This document shows positions 1-7,776 of a stretch of DNA of 11,326 nt, in pieces. Position 1 is the first letter of the stretch. Each line of letters opens with the position of its first letter. The position numbers were made by a program, and so were the translations under genes. Source of the stretch: CAVVVS01 sp963751355 (GTDB lineage Bacteria > Bacteroidota > Ignavibacteria > Ignavibacteriales > Ignavibacteriaceae); assembly GCA_963751355.1 (NCBI GenBank), contig CAVVVS010000032.1, positions 1 to 11,326 of the forward strand, written 5' to 3'. The notes below the pieces were generated by a model, which was not told the DNA's origin, searched no databases, and worked only from the letters and a program-made list of their open reading frames with translations.

Positions 1-583
1 TTAATTATAAATTCAGTGCCTTTATTTTCTTTTGACACTACAGAAATTTCACCACCATGGGCTTTAATAATATCATAGCTCAAACTCAATCCAAGCCCGG
101 TTCCCTGACCGGTTGGTTTAGTAGTAAAAAAGGGCTGAAATATTTTTTCTTTAATATTGTCCGGAATTCCGTTCCGTTATCACTGACATAATTTTTATTT
201 TGTCATTTTCCTGTCGATGTAGTTATAACAACCATGGTTTAAAACTGTTCTCCGGTTTTCTTATCTTTTTCATTTAACAGCGAAAAAATGCATTGTTAAT
301 CAGGTTCAGCAAAACCCGCCCAATATCCTGCGGAACAACATTTATTTTTAGGAAGCGATTCATCAGCTTCCAGTTTAAAATCGGCATTAAACGATTTATC
401 TTTTGCCCGGAAACCATGGTAGGAGAGGCGCAGGTATTCATCACAAAGTGCATTAATATCGGTTAGTTCTTTTTGTCCGCTGCTGCCGCGGCTGTGCATC
501 AACATTCCTTTTACAATGGATTCGGCACGTTTCCCGTGATGGTTTATTTTTCCTTCGTTTTCCTTTATATCTTTCAAATCAGC
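1..583 (-). pseudogene. Broken kinase half of HK1 (HisKA end and HATPase), running off the window
   Basis: This is the displaced 3' part of HK1. Directly after the premature stop, positions 577-350 encode the rest of HisKA (NHHGKRAESIVKGML) and the stretch up to ESLPK. An extra A in the run 345-349 then throws the frame, so the open frame ends in nonsense at 296. Reading the other frame recovers VVPQDIGRVLLNLINNAF (N-box). Another extra base in the run 283-288 and further indels between about 165 and 280 follow, including a missing base at 165-171 inside the DNG (G1) motif. From about 165 to 1 a single clean frame gives the F-box FQPFFTTKP, the G2-box GTGLGLSLSY and a C-terminal end FIIN, with the stop outside the window. 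Unlike its three paralogues, this copy has no C6/G6 palindrome between the N-box and G1. Real decay and consensus error in repeated DNA are both possible. Confidence 0.8.
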
Positions 584-1927
584 TTAACTTTTTCTCAGAT
601 TATTTGTTTTCTCAATTTCTTCATTCCATTCATCAGTAATTCTGTTATTCAAATCTGAAAAATTATTTACAAAGTTGAGCGGGTTCTGAATTTCATGAGC
701 AATCCCGGCGGTGAGTTCTCCAAGCGAAGCCATTTTTTCGGATTGAATTAGTTGTGATTGAGTGGATTTTAATTGTTCGTATGCCGTTTCAATTTTTTGT
801 TTTGCTTTTTGTTTGCGCCTGTATATTATAAACAGGAAAATGGCAATTATTATTAATGTGAAAGTGCTGCCCAGAAAAGCATTTGTACGAATTCGGTTTC
901 GGTATATCTGTTGGGCGGCTTCCATTTCCTGCGCTCGTTGTTGTTCAGAAAATGAAATATTCTGAAACTGTCTTTGTTTCTCTCTGCTAAACAAACTGTC
1001 CTTTAATGCTACATTTAGCTCTAAATATTTTATGGTACTGTCTTTATTATTTTCAGATTTATAAATACTTGATAACAAGTGAGATGCATCCATTGCAGAA
1101 AGTGGGTAAGAAGTCTTAGTACTAATGTTGATTATTTGTTTTGCATAGTAAATACAAGAATCAATTTGGCCGGTTTTTAGAAAAATATTTGCTACTCCAT
1201 TATACATATCAACTAAATCCCGAATAACATTCTGATCTTTTGCAATGACAATTCCTTCTTTGTAATATTGAATTGCCAAATCATATTTTCCCATTTTTTC
1301 GTAAATATTTCCCATTGTATTTGGCAGCAAGCTCCATTTCCAGTTTATTTTATTATCAATCTCATATGCTTTTTTTATATAAATAATCGCTGAGTCAAGT
1401 TGATCAAACTTTTCATAAACCGATCCAATATGCCCCAGCGCAGTTACGTTCTCAACAGAGTTTTCATAAGTCCTGGTAATCTTTAATATTTCAAATGCAT
1501 TATGAATAGCATTTTTGAAGTCTCCCTGGTCTCTGTAAATCAAGCATAAAGCGGTATATATATTATATAACAAGTGTTGATTTCCAACTTCTTCTCCCAA
1601 TCTTTTGGCATTTAATGCAAGATTGAGAGCCTGTGAGTAATTTCCCATGACAGATAAAACAACACTATTTCCGGTTAATGCAGATGCTTTCCAAAAATCA
1701 GAATCAAATTTATTGGAAAGCAATAATGCTTCATGAGCATAAATTAGTGCAGAATCAGGATTAGCCCATGTATAGTAAAATCTCAAACTTGAAATTGCTC
1801 TAATTCTGGAAGTATCATTTTCTGATGTTTCAATAACCTGTTTTAAGCTGTCGATTCGAATGTTTTGTGCAATGGCAGCTGTACTGATTATACAAACAAA
1901 GAATAATATTACTGTACTTTTTTTCAT
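584..1927 (-). CDS. TPR-containing membrane sensor histidine kinase (HK1), N-terminal part ending at a premature stop
   Basis: This is the sensor half of a membrane histidine kinase; its ligand and target are unknown. Residues 1-21 form a signal peptide ending in an AIAQ cleavage site. Residues of about 45-310 are helical TPR-like repeats (for example GNYSQALNLALNAKRL and GKYDLAIQYYKEGIVIAK), so the sensor should lie in the periplasm. One transmembrane helix follows at about 350-370, then a short coiled coil and the HisKA start, with phosphoacceptor His411 in the motif AGIAHEIQNPLNF. The ATG overlaps the stop of the preceding kinase in an ATGA, suggesting translational coupling. Translation stops at TAA (584-586) in the middle of the HisKA helices. 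The next 90 codons resume in the same frame with kinase sequence, so this is a nonsense lesion or several indels and not a natural end. The TPR part is clean. As written, the product lacks an ATPase domain and cannot autophosphorylate. Confidence 0.88.
   Translation of the reverse strand: MKKSTVILFFVCIISTAAIAQNIRIDSLKQVIETSENDTSRIRAISSLRFYYTWANPDSALIYAHEALLLSNKFDSDFWKASALTGNSVVLSVMGNYSQALNLALNAKRLGEEVGNQHLLYNIYTALCLIYRDQGDFKNAIHNAFEILKITRTYENSVENVTALGHIGSVYEKFDQLDSAIIYIKKAYEIDNKINWKWSLLPNTMGNIYEKMGKYDLAIQYYKEGIVIAKDQNVIRDLVDMYNGVANIFLKTGQIDSCIYYAKQIINISTKTSYPLSAMDASHLLSSIYKSENNKDSTIKYLELNVALKDSLFSREKQRQFQNISFSEQQRAQEMEAAQQIYRNRIRTNAFLGSTFTLIIIAIFLFIIYRRKQKAKQKIETAYEQLKSTQSQLIQSEKMASLGELTAGIAHEIQNPLNFVNNFSDLNNRITDEWNEEIEKTNNLRKS
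1924..1927 (-). promoter_or_regulatory. ATGA start/stop overlap between HK2 and HK1
   Basis: The TGA of HK2 (1924-1926) and the ATG of HK1 (1925-1927) share bases. There is no room for a promoter here, so HK1 is probably translated by coupling from HK2 on one transcript. This is an inference from the overlap. Confidence 0.6.
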
Positions 1928-2829
1928 GTATTAAAATCTAACTGAATAATAAACGCTGAACCTTTTTCAGAACTTTTAACTTTCAATATCCCCCCATGAG
2001 CTTTAATAATATCGTAGCTCAAGCTCAATCCCAAGCCGGTTCCTGAACCAGTTGGTTTGGTAGTGAAGAAGGGCTGGAAGATCTTTTCTTTGATTTCGGG
2101 TGGGATACCGGGGCCGTTGTCGGAAACTGTTATTGTGACTGCACCATTTAACCCCCCTTTAATTCCCCCCTTTTCAAGGGGGGACGAAGAAGTACTCACA
2201 ATAACCTGTGGCTTATAATCAGCTTCATTTTCCTTTGCTCGTTTATCAACGGCGTAAAAAGCGTTGTTAATAAGGTTTAGTAAAACACGCCCAATATCCT
2301 GTGGAACAACTTCAATTTTAGGAAGCGATTCATCAAATTCAATCTTGAAATCAGCATTGAAAGATTTGTCTTTTGCCCTGAATCCGTGGTAGGAAAGACG
2401 CAGATATTCATCGGCAAGGACATTAATATCAGTTGGTTCTTTACGCCCACTGCTTCCCCGGCTGTGCATCAACATTCCTTTTACAATCGATTCGGCGCGT
2501 CTTGCCATGATGATTAATTTTGTTCCAGGTTTTGCTTTAATATCTTCGGTAATGGCTTTTACTTCTTCGAGATCGCCATTTTCCAATTCTTCTTTCAATT
2601 CATCCAGCAATTCGGTACTTACTTCGGAGAAATTATTTACAAAGTTCAGTGGGTTTTGTATTTCGTGGGCGATGCCGGCGGTGAGTTCTCCGAGCGAAGC
2701 CATTTTTTCGGACTGTATTAATTGTGTTTGCGCAGCTTTCAACTCATTCAGCGTGATTTCGATTTTGTTTTTTGCGTCTTCTATGTTGTTTAAAATCTTC
2801 GTAACGGGCATAGGCAATTGAAAACGCAT
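1924..2829 (-). CDS. Histidine kinase module (HisKA plus HATPase) of the giant sensor kinase HK2
   Basis: This frame holds the catalytic end of HK2. In order: a coiled-coil linker from about residue 16 (IEDAKNKIEITLNEL), HisKA with phosphoacceptor His55 in AGIAHEIQNPLNF, the N-box around residues 179-190 (DIGRVLLNLINN), G1 at 238-242 (DNGPG), the F-box FQPFFTTKP and the G2-box GTGLGLSLSY. All ATP-binding motifs are present. The first 15 residues are probably not real: the coding frame continues from the seven-repeat sensor upstream, and an extra base near 2785-2792 separates the two frames, which overlap at 2744-2829. Two oddities: residues of about 101-109 (PGTKLIIMA) replace the NKINHHGK of the paralogues through a compensated pair of indels, and residues of about 216-228 (PLEKGGIKGGLNG) are encoded by a C6/G6 palindrome. 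There is no receiver domain. Confidence 0.9.
   Translation of the reverse strand: MRFQLPMPVTKILNNIEDAKNKIEITLNELKAAQTQLIQSEKMASLGELTAGIAHEIQNPLNFVNNFSEVSTELLDELKEELENGDLEEVKAITEDIKAKPGTKLIIMARRAESIVKGMLMHSRGSSGRKEPTDINVLADEYLRLSYHGFRAKDKSFNADFKIEFDESLPKIEVVPQDIGRVLLNLINNAFYAVDKRAKENEADYKPQVIVSTSSSPLEKGGIKGGLNGAVTITVSDNGPGIPPEIKEKIFQPFFTTKPTGSGTGLGLSLSYDIIKAHGGILKVKSSEKGSAFIIQLDFNT
2152..2183 (-). repeat. C6/G6 palindromic insertion inside HK2
   Basis: On the plus strand a C6 block (2152-2157) is followed by a perfect 8-bp stem with a 3-base loop (CCCCCCTT at 2165-2172, AAGGGGGG at 2176-2183). Read on the coding strand the layout is C6-loop-G6-spacer-G6. It stays in frame and encodes a Pro/Gly/Lys-rich loop between the N-box and G1 of the ATPase domain. 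The same three-block layout recurs at the equivalent site in HK3 and HK4 but not in HK1, so it reads as an inserted mini-repeat and not as ancestral protein sequence. It has no U-tract and lies inside a gene, so it is not a terminator. Confidence 0.75.
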
Positions 2830-5800
2830 CGGCCAGGGTTTTTACCAGTTCAATTTTGTCATTTGTCATTGGATTTAAATCTCCAACGTACAGCATTCCC
2901 TGACGGAAGGGAACAAAATGGAGGTTTAGTGATTCCGGCGCCGCGGATGAACCCTGGTATGTTTCTGCACTTTGAACCTGTCCAATTTCCATCATCGATT
3001 TTGTCCAGTTGATGAATTCTTCTTTATTCCAATGGGTTTTGAAAATTCGTTTCTTTCTCCAGTGTTCGATCGTATTTTTTGTGAGTTCATTTGATGCAAA
3101 TGCTAAATTCAATACTCCCAACGCTTTTCCATCAGGCGTAGTTAGATATACCTGTACATTTTCCTTTTTTTCATCGATTATAAAAACACCACAGCGGATA
3201 AACGGAACTTCGAGTGCCTGTAATTCGCGCCAGATAACCGGAGTAATCCGGTTCAAGTCTTCAGTGGTTCTCATGCTCGCTATTTCTCCCCGAATCCTGT
3301 CAAGCGAGGCTTGTTTCAAGGCTTCCTTTGCCTGAACTTCGGCCTTCTGAATATCGAGAAAACGAATGTAAGCCTGCTCAAAAACCTGCGCAAAGCGTTT
3401 CAAAATATCACGTTCTGTTGCTGACGGAACATAGCCTGTATGTGAGGGAATGAGAAGAGCTGAATTTTTTGTCCAGGCAAAGGTTAATGTGTGCTTTTTC
3501 TGGGCAAACATCCACTGCTTAAAATCGTCGGGGAAATATTGATAATCGGAATGTTCAAAGGCGTACCTGAAAAAACTATCCTTTTCTTCAACCGAATAGG
3601 CTCTGGTAAAAAACTCGTCACCACTTAAGCGCGACTCCCAGGTATCGTTAAAAATAACGTGATCGAAATAGGGAAGCAAATAGCTTCCGGAGTAGGAAAA
3701 ATCGGGTGCTGCTATCCAGTGGCGGACATCTTTCGAGTTTTGAAAATAAGTGCAAATAATGACTCCACCGGCGTCAACAATAATTCCCAGATCTTGCAAC
3801 CGCTCGGCAACCGTGGCAACTACTTCCTGCAGCTCCTCACTTTTTCGCATGGCCATGGTTCGTGAACGAATACGTTCCAAAGCAGCTTCAATCTGGGCTT
3901 CGCGGGCTTGTGCTTCGGCCTGAACAATGTCGTCAAAACGGGTATAAGTCAGGTCAATTACCTTAGCGAATCGTTTAAGTATTTCCTCTTTTTCGACAGG
4001 GATCGGCTCGTTACCAATCAATTCTATAAAGCCATGTTTAAAGATTGCCTGTCTGAAATGCACCATTTCAACTTTATAATTAGCTTCGATAAGTTCTTTA
4101 GGCGTATTTTTGAACTCGGTAAGCGTGTATAATTTATCCAGGTAGCTTTTTAATAGAGTACCTCCAATTGTTCCCGATCTGAATTTTTTCCCTGCCTCAA
4201 TATCCTGAAATAGTTCTTCAAGAAAAGGATGGTCAAAATATTGCAGTCTCGTGCCGCTTGCCAAATCAGTATTATTTGGGCCGGTTCCCCAGGCAATAAG
4301 ATCCTTTGAAGCAGGAACAAAAATCATCAGGTTAGATTCGAGCAAATCAAAACCCAACTGATTCAATTCTTTAAAAATTATAGCAATAACTGTTTTTAGT
4401 TCATCACTTTTCCTGATTGCCATCGCTCTTCCACGAACACGTTCCAATGCCGCTTCAATTTGCGCTTCCCGGGCCTGGGCTTCTGCTTTTTGGAGGTCGA
4501 GGAAACGGGTGTAGGTTTGCTCGAAAACTTTGGCAAAGCGCTCAAGCAGGTTTTGATCTTCGAAAGGTTCGGTGGTGATGAAGATGAGATAGCCATGTGA
4601 GAAGTATGCGGCATGATTTTGCTGCCACAATGGGAATTGATTACCTGTATCAAGAATCTCCTGGAAAACTGGCCCTGATTTTGGCAACGATAGTAAGATG
4701 TCATAATGATTTTTCAGGGCATCGCCCTCCATTATTTCAGCAAAATATCTATCACCTTCTTTCCAGTGAAAATACATATTCCGGGTTGCGGGATCAACAT
4801 CATTCGGGATAAAAAGCGGTGGCTCAATTTCGCCCTCAGGATTGGTCATCCGAAATTCGCTTTCTTTTTCATTATCCGTTAATACAAACCCACAAGACCA
4901 CAATTGCACTCCCAGGGATGAAAGCTGCCGGAATAATACCGTTGCAACATCTGAAAGCTCCTCACTTTGTTGCATGCCCATTGTTCTACTTCGAATCCTC
5001 TCCAGTGCAGCTTCAATCAGCGCTTCGCGCGCCTGTACTTCGGCTTTTTGGAGATCGAGGAAACGGGTGTAGGTTTGCTCAAATACTTTGGCGAAACGCT
5101 GAATAATTTGCAAATCGGTTTCTTTAAGATCGGTAATGGTGTGTATTACAAAAAAACCTTGTTTGAAACTGAAGTTATTAAAAATGGCGGGTTCTTTTTT
5201 AAGTTTATCCAGATCGATGTTTTCTGCCTTGTATTCTTTAAAGTTTACATAATTATTCAAATAATTTATCCATTCAAGTCGTTTGTTTCCTATTATTTTT
5301 TGTGTTGAATGCTTTTGCTTCTTCCAACCTTCATACATTTCCTTCATTACGGATTTGGAAAGTGGCAGGGAAGCTGCAAAAGGGATTACTTTTCCTTCGT
5401 TAGTTGTCGACCATAATTGGCATTGTTCTTTATTCTGATCAACAATCGCCAGGTTGCACCGATAGGGTTTTATTCCCAATTCATCCAGTTGTTTAAAAAG
5501 ATGGGCCACAGTTTCAGCCAACTCATCACTTTTATGCATGGCCATGGTTCGGGCTCGAACCCGTTCCAGTGCCAGTTGAATTTCAGCTTCACTTGCTTGC
5601 TCTTCTGCTTTTTGGAGGTCGAGGAAACGGGTATAACTCTGTTCGAACACTTTTCCGAACCTCATTAAAATCTGATTTTCATCTTCTGAAAATTTTCTGC
5701 CGTGGTGGTTAATAATAAAAATGGTCGTGTTTTTTGAAACGGCACCGGAACGTGTATACCCCCCTTGTCGTGACAGAATTTCCGTTTTGTGTTCCGGTGT

Positions 5801-7012
5801 TGCATCAGTATAAGGTGGATGTTTAAAGAGGTGATTGAAGAAATCCATTTTCTCTTCGTAAGAATACACCTCGGTATAAAGTCCGGGTCCCTTTTTTATT
5901 CTTTCGAGAAGCCCTTTGTAAATCGGCCGATCAAAAAAAGGAATTTGAACCCGCTCAATATAATCAGCTGTTCCGCCTGCTCCCCAACAGGTAACTTCAT
6001 CTTTATTCTCTTCATTAATAGTGATAAAAGCACCACCAGTAATTGAGATATCCAGAATTTTGAGTTGCTGATGAACCGTATTAATTACATCCTGTAGCTC
6101 AGAAGTATGACGCATGGCCATGGAACGGCTTCTGACCCGTTCAAGGGCTGCTTCAATCTTTGCTTCTCTGGCTTGTGCTTCTGCTTTTTGGAGGTCGAGG
6201 AAACGGGTAAAAGCCTGTTCGAAAACTTTTCCGAATCGTTTAAAGATTTCCTCTTCTTCCTTTGTAAATTCCTTGAGATCAAACCGTTGAAAAATCAAAA
6301 CGGAATTTTTAAAAACTGCAACGGCTCTAATACATGCAGGTGAATGATACAAAAATTCCTGTCTTTCTTTAGAAGTAGTTCTAAAATCGGAGTATTTGAA
6401 CAGTAGCCTGAAATACTTGTTTTTTTCAGCCTTTGAATAATTTTCAGTATAAAAATCAACACCATTCTGCAAGGCATTATAGAGCCTTTTTGCAAGGGGA
6501 TGTTCCAAATACGGAATATGAAATTTTTCCAGATAATCCTGTCCCTCTCTGGCATACCAATCATTCAGGCCATCTTCAGGATTGGCAAAATCAGTTACTA
6601 TTTGTGAGCCGTTAACTTCTACTCCCAATCCGTTTATTTCCTTATCAAGAAGTCGAACGACTTCAACCAGTTCTTCACTTTTGTGCATGCCCATACTCCG
6701 TGCTCTAACACGTTCCAGTGCAGCTTCAATTTCAAGTTCCCGGTTTTTTTGCTCGAGTTCAATTGTCCTTCGTTTAATTGCATCCCGTAACATCCGATTT
6801 TCTGCTGCAATTTGTTCCGTTCCTATTGTTTCTCCCTCCTGTGCTTTTGAGTCGGGAGTGGAAAAGTGTTGGTAGATAAAACGCCAGCCTTCCGTTTTCT
6901 TTTGAAGCGCGGAGGTAAACCTAAACTTACCGTAATAGCTCCATTCGCCTTCGATAAGAAAATAGGCATCGAACCTTTCGGTGACAAAAATGAGTCCATC
7001 GAATTTTTCCAT
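2744..7012 (-). CDS. Giant cytoplasmic sensor with seven tandem ~190-residue repeats (main frame of HK2)
   Basis: This is the sensor part of HK2, 1,422 residues in an uninterrupted frame. Residues 1-55 are the end of an NTF2-like domain (GKFRFTSALQKK, WRFIYQHFSTPD), and 60-95 a coiled coil. Seven repeats follow, starting near residues 97, 288, 480, 668, 854, 1043 and 1235. Each begins with a helix of the type AALERVRSRSMAM, then 'SEEL' and 'LG', a variable alpha/beta core rich in aromatic residues, and ends with a helix of the type RFAKVFEQTYTRFLDLQKAE leading into the next unit. The pattern of sensor core plus connecting helix resembles chained GAF-like domains; that assignment is inferred, and the ligand is unknown. 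No signal peptide or membrane helix is visible, so it should be cytosolic. The last residues (HRRRKKQNRNHAE) are a frameshift artefact: one extra base near 2785-2792 separates this frame from the kinase module. The ATG at 7012 is unlikely to be the true start; coding continues upstream to 7246 in other frames. Confidence 0.88.
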   Translation of the reverse strand: MEKFDGLIFVTERFDAYFLIEGEWSYYGKFRFTSALQKKTEGWRFIYQHFSTPDSKAQEGETIGTEQIAAENRMLRDAIKRRTIELEQKNRELEIEAALERVRARSMGMHKSEELVEVVRLLDKEINGLGVEVNGSQIVTDFANPEDGLNDWYAREGQDYLEKFHIPYLEHPLAKRLYNALQNGVDFYTENYSKAEKNKYFRLLFKYSDFRTTSKERQEFLYHSPACIRAVAVFKNSVLIFQRFDLKEFTKEEEEIFKRFGKVFEQAFTRFLDLQKAEAQAREAKIEAALERVRSRSMAMRHTSELQDVINTVHQQLKILDISITGGAFITINEENKDEVTCWGAGGTADYIERVQIPFFDRPIYKGLLERIKKGPGLYTEVYSYEEKMDFFNHLFKHPPYTDATPEHKTEILSRQGGYTRSGAVSKNTTIFIINHHGRKFSEDENQILMRFGKVFEQSYTRFLDLQKAEEQASEAEIQLALERVRARTMAMHKSDELAETVAHLFKQLDELGIKPYRCNLAIVDQNKEQCQLWSTTNEGKVIPFAASLPLSKSVMKEMYEGWKKQKHSTQKIIGNKRLEWINYLNNYVNFKEYKAENIDLDKLKKEPAIFNNFSFKQGFFVIHTITDLKETDLQIIQRFAKVFEQTYTRFLDLQKAEVQAREALIEAALERIRSRTMGMQQSEELSDVATVLFRQLSSLGVQLWSCGFVLTDNEKESEFRMTNPEGEIEPPLFIPNDVDPATRNMYFHWKEGDRYFAEIMEGDALKNHYDILLSLPKSGPVFQEILDTGNQFPLWQQNHAAYFSHGYLIFITTEPFEDQNLLERFAKVFEQTYTRFLDLQKAEAQAREAQIEAALERVRGRAMAIRKSDELKTVIAIIFKELNQLGFDLLESNLMIFVPASKDLIAWGTGPNNTDLASGTRLQYFDHPFLEELFQDIEAGKKFRSGTIGGTLLKSYLDKLYTLTEFKNTPKELIEANYKVEMVHFRQAIFKHGFIELIGNEPIPVEKEEILKRFAKVIDLTYTRFDDIVQAEAQAREAQIEAALERIRSRTMAMRKSEELQEVVATVAERLQDLGIIVDAGGVIICTYFQNSKDVRHWIAAPDFSYSGSYLLPYFDHVIFNDTWESRLSGDEFFTRAYSVEEKDSFFRYAFEHSDYQYFPDDFKQWMFAQKKHTLTFAWTKNSALLIPSHTGYVPSATERDILKRFAQVFEQAYIRFLDIQKAEVQAKEALKQASLDRIRGEIASMRTTEDLNRITPVIWRELQALEVPFIRCGVFIIDEKKENVQVYLTTPDGKALGVLNLAFASNELTKNTIEHWRKKRIFKTHWNKEEFINWTKSMMEIGQVQSAETYQGSSAAPESLNLHFVPFRQGMLYVGDLNPMTNDKIELVKTLADAFSIAYARYEDFKQHRRRKKQNRNHAE
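3300..6735 (-). repeat. Seven intragenic sensor repeats of HK2, joined by conserved linker DNA
   Basis: The unit starts lie near 6724, 6151, 5575, 5011, 4453, 3886 and 3310, a period of 558-576 bases. The linkers are the best conserved part at DNA level: CTTTTTGGAGGTCGAGGAAA (plus strand) recurs at about 4486, 5609 and 6184 and with one change near 5043, followed by further conserved sequence. The cores between linkers have diverged strongly. This fits expansion of an ancestral unit, with recombination or selection keeping the linkers alike. Confidence 0.8.
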
Positions 7013-7246
7013 GGTTCTATGTTGTTCCTTATTTCTACTTTCCCGGCTAACTGGTCGGCGGTATCTTTAAAAAACTTCGTGGTGTCTTTCCGGTTCAGGA
7101 AATCCTCATTGTCTGGTTGAGCCTATAAAATGGTAATCATCATCAAAATATGAGTCGTACGTTTTTACGTCTCCATTCAAATAGCTGTGCATCCAGGTAT
7201 CATAAATCCCAGTTACTTCCTCCAGTTCTTTCTTTAATAATTTCAT
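7010..7246 (-). pseudogene. Frameshifted 5' end of HK2: most of its NTF2-like (SnoaL-type) domain
   Basis: This stretch appears to be the real start of HK2. An ATG at 7244-7246 opens a 46-codon frame (MKLLKKELEEVTGIYDTWMH ...) that stops at 7106-7108. An extra base near 7113-7118 moves the frame; from there to about 7013 another frame reads DNEDFLNRKDTTKFFKDTAD and QLAGKVEIRNNIEP. A missing base at 7010-7013 then joins the long frame at MEKFDGLIFV. Pieced together, the three segments form one complete NTF2-like domain of about 130 residues, a small alpha+beta fold that binds small ligands or mediates protein contacts. I recall the order NTF2-like domain, coiled coil, AALERVR-type repeats and kinase from Bacteroidota proteins. 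The start lies 48 bases after the upstream DUF4440-like gene, so both are probably co-transcribed. Confidence 0.75.
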
Positions 7247-7294
7247 CTGTTATTTTATTTGAAATGCGAAACCAAATTCTTTTCTTTTAATCAG

Positions 7295-7759
7295 TTACAG
7301 GCCAATATCGCGGTACAGTTTCCAGGTACCGTCTTCTTTTTTCCAGACCACCACGTAACGAAAAGTGTACTTTAATTCACCGTTGTCGCTTCTGGCCTCT
7401 CCAATACCCGTCTCAATCAGTAAATCATCATCGGCGGTCAGGGTGGTTCTTTTAAACGTAACATGCCGCGAATCGTTTTTTATACCGCTTCGAATCCATT
7501 TTCCAATTGCTGAAAGGATTTCATCACCTTTGACGGTTCCCATCTGTGCATCTTTTGTGTACATATTTGTCAGAGCCACCGAGTCGCCCTCAAGCAGGAA
7601 TTTCGAATACAGGGTATCCAGTTTTTCAATCTCGTTTCTTTCCTTTTCAATATCAATGATCTGTTTATCTTGCGTTGCATTTTGTGCGTGAACAAGTGAA
7701 AACCAGCAAAATATGCCTGCGAAAAGGAGCAATGTTTTTTTTGTGCGCAATTTTTCCAT
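7295..7759 (-). CDS. Secreted SnoaL/DUF4440-like (NTF2-fold) protein
   Basis: This is a 154-residue protein with a clear signal peptide (residues 1-25: basic start, LLLFAGIFCWFSL core, VHAQ cleavage site). It has no lipobox cysteine at the cleavage site, so a soluble periplasmic protein is most likely. The mature part fits the SnoaL-like/DUF4440 group: an N-terminal helix with DTLYSKFLLEGDSVALTNMY, a middle strand region, and the typical end FRYVVVWKKEDGTWKLYRDI. The fold is a cone-shaped ligand-binding barrel, used by some relatives as enzymes and by many as binding domains. I see no catalytic residues that decide for an enzyme. It starts 17 bases after HK3 and ends 48 bases before HK2, so it sits inside the kinase operon. 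A ligand-binding partner for a neighbouring kinase is conceivable, but that is inference. Confidence 0.88.
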   Translation of the reverse strand: MEKLRTKKTLLLFAGIFCWFSLVHAQNATQDKQIIDIEKERNEIEKLDTLYSKFLLEGDSVALTNMYTKDAQMGTVKGDEILSAIGKWIRSGIKNDSRHVTFKRTTLTADDDLLIETGIGEARSDNGELKYTFRYVVVWKKEDGTWKLYRDIGL

Positions 7760-7776
7760 CTTGTAATTTTTTGATA

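Noticed and set aside
2152..2183. GC-rich hairpins here and at 7989, 10576 and 10663 as transcription terminators
   Set aside because: All lie inside kinase coding sequence between N-box and G1 and have no following U-tract.
2785..2800. TTTAAAC heptamer on the coding strand at the junction between the seven-repeat frame and the kinase frame, suggesting programmed -1 frameshifting
   Set aside because: The heptamer is out of phase (codons are TTT AAA CAA, not T TTA AAC), and a -1 shift there leads straight to a stop. The needed change is +1 or -2.
4396..4704. Minus-strand open frame of 102 codons, and similar ones at 6085-6282 and 6295-6564
   Set aside because: They overlap the long HK2 frame in a shifted register; their Lys/Pro-rich ends are shifted readings of the repeated linker.
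3300..6735. CRISPR-like array suggested by regularly spaced identical words
   Set aside because: The spacing is about 570 bases, and the words encode the same protein helix inside one open frame.
473..7120. Numerous plus-strand open frames of 60-113 codons
   Set aside because: They run antisense through well-supported minus-strand domains, show no family features and follow the codon pattern of the opposite strand.
7295..7759. Calling the DUF4440-like protein a ketosteroid isomerase or other enzyme
   Set aside because: Only fold-level similarity is visible; I see no catalytic residues that would support a reaction.
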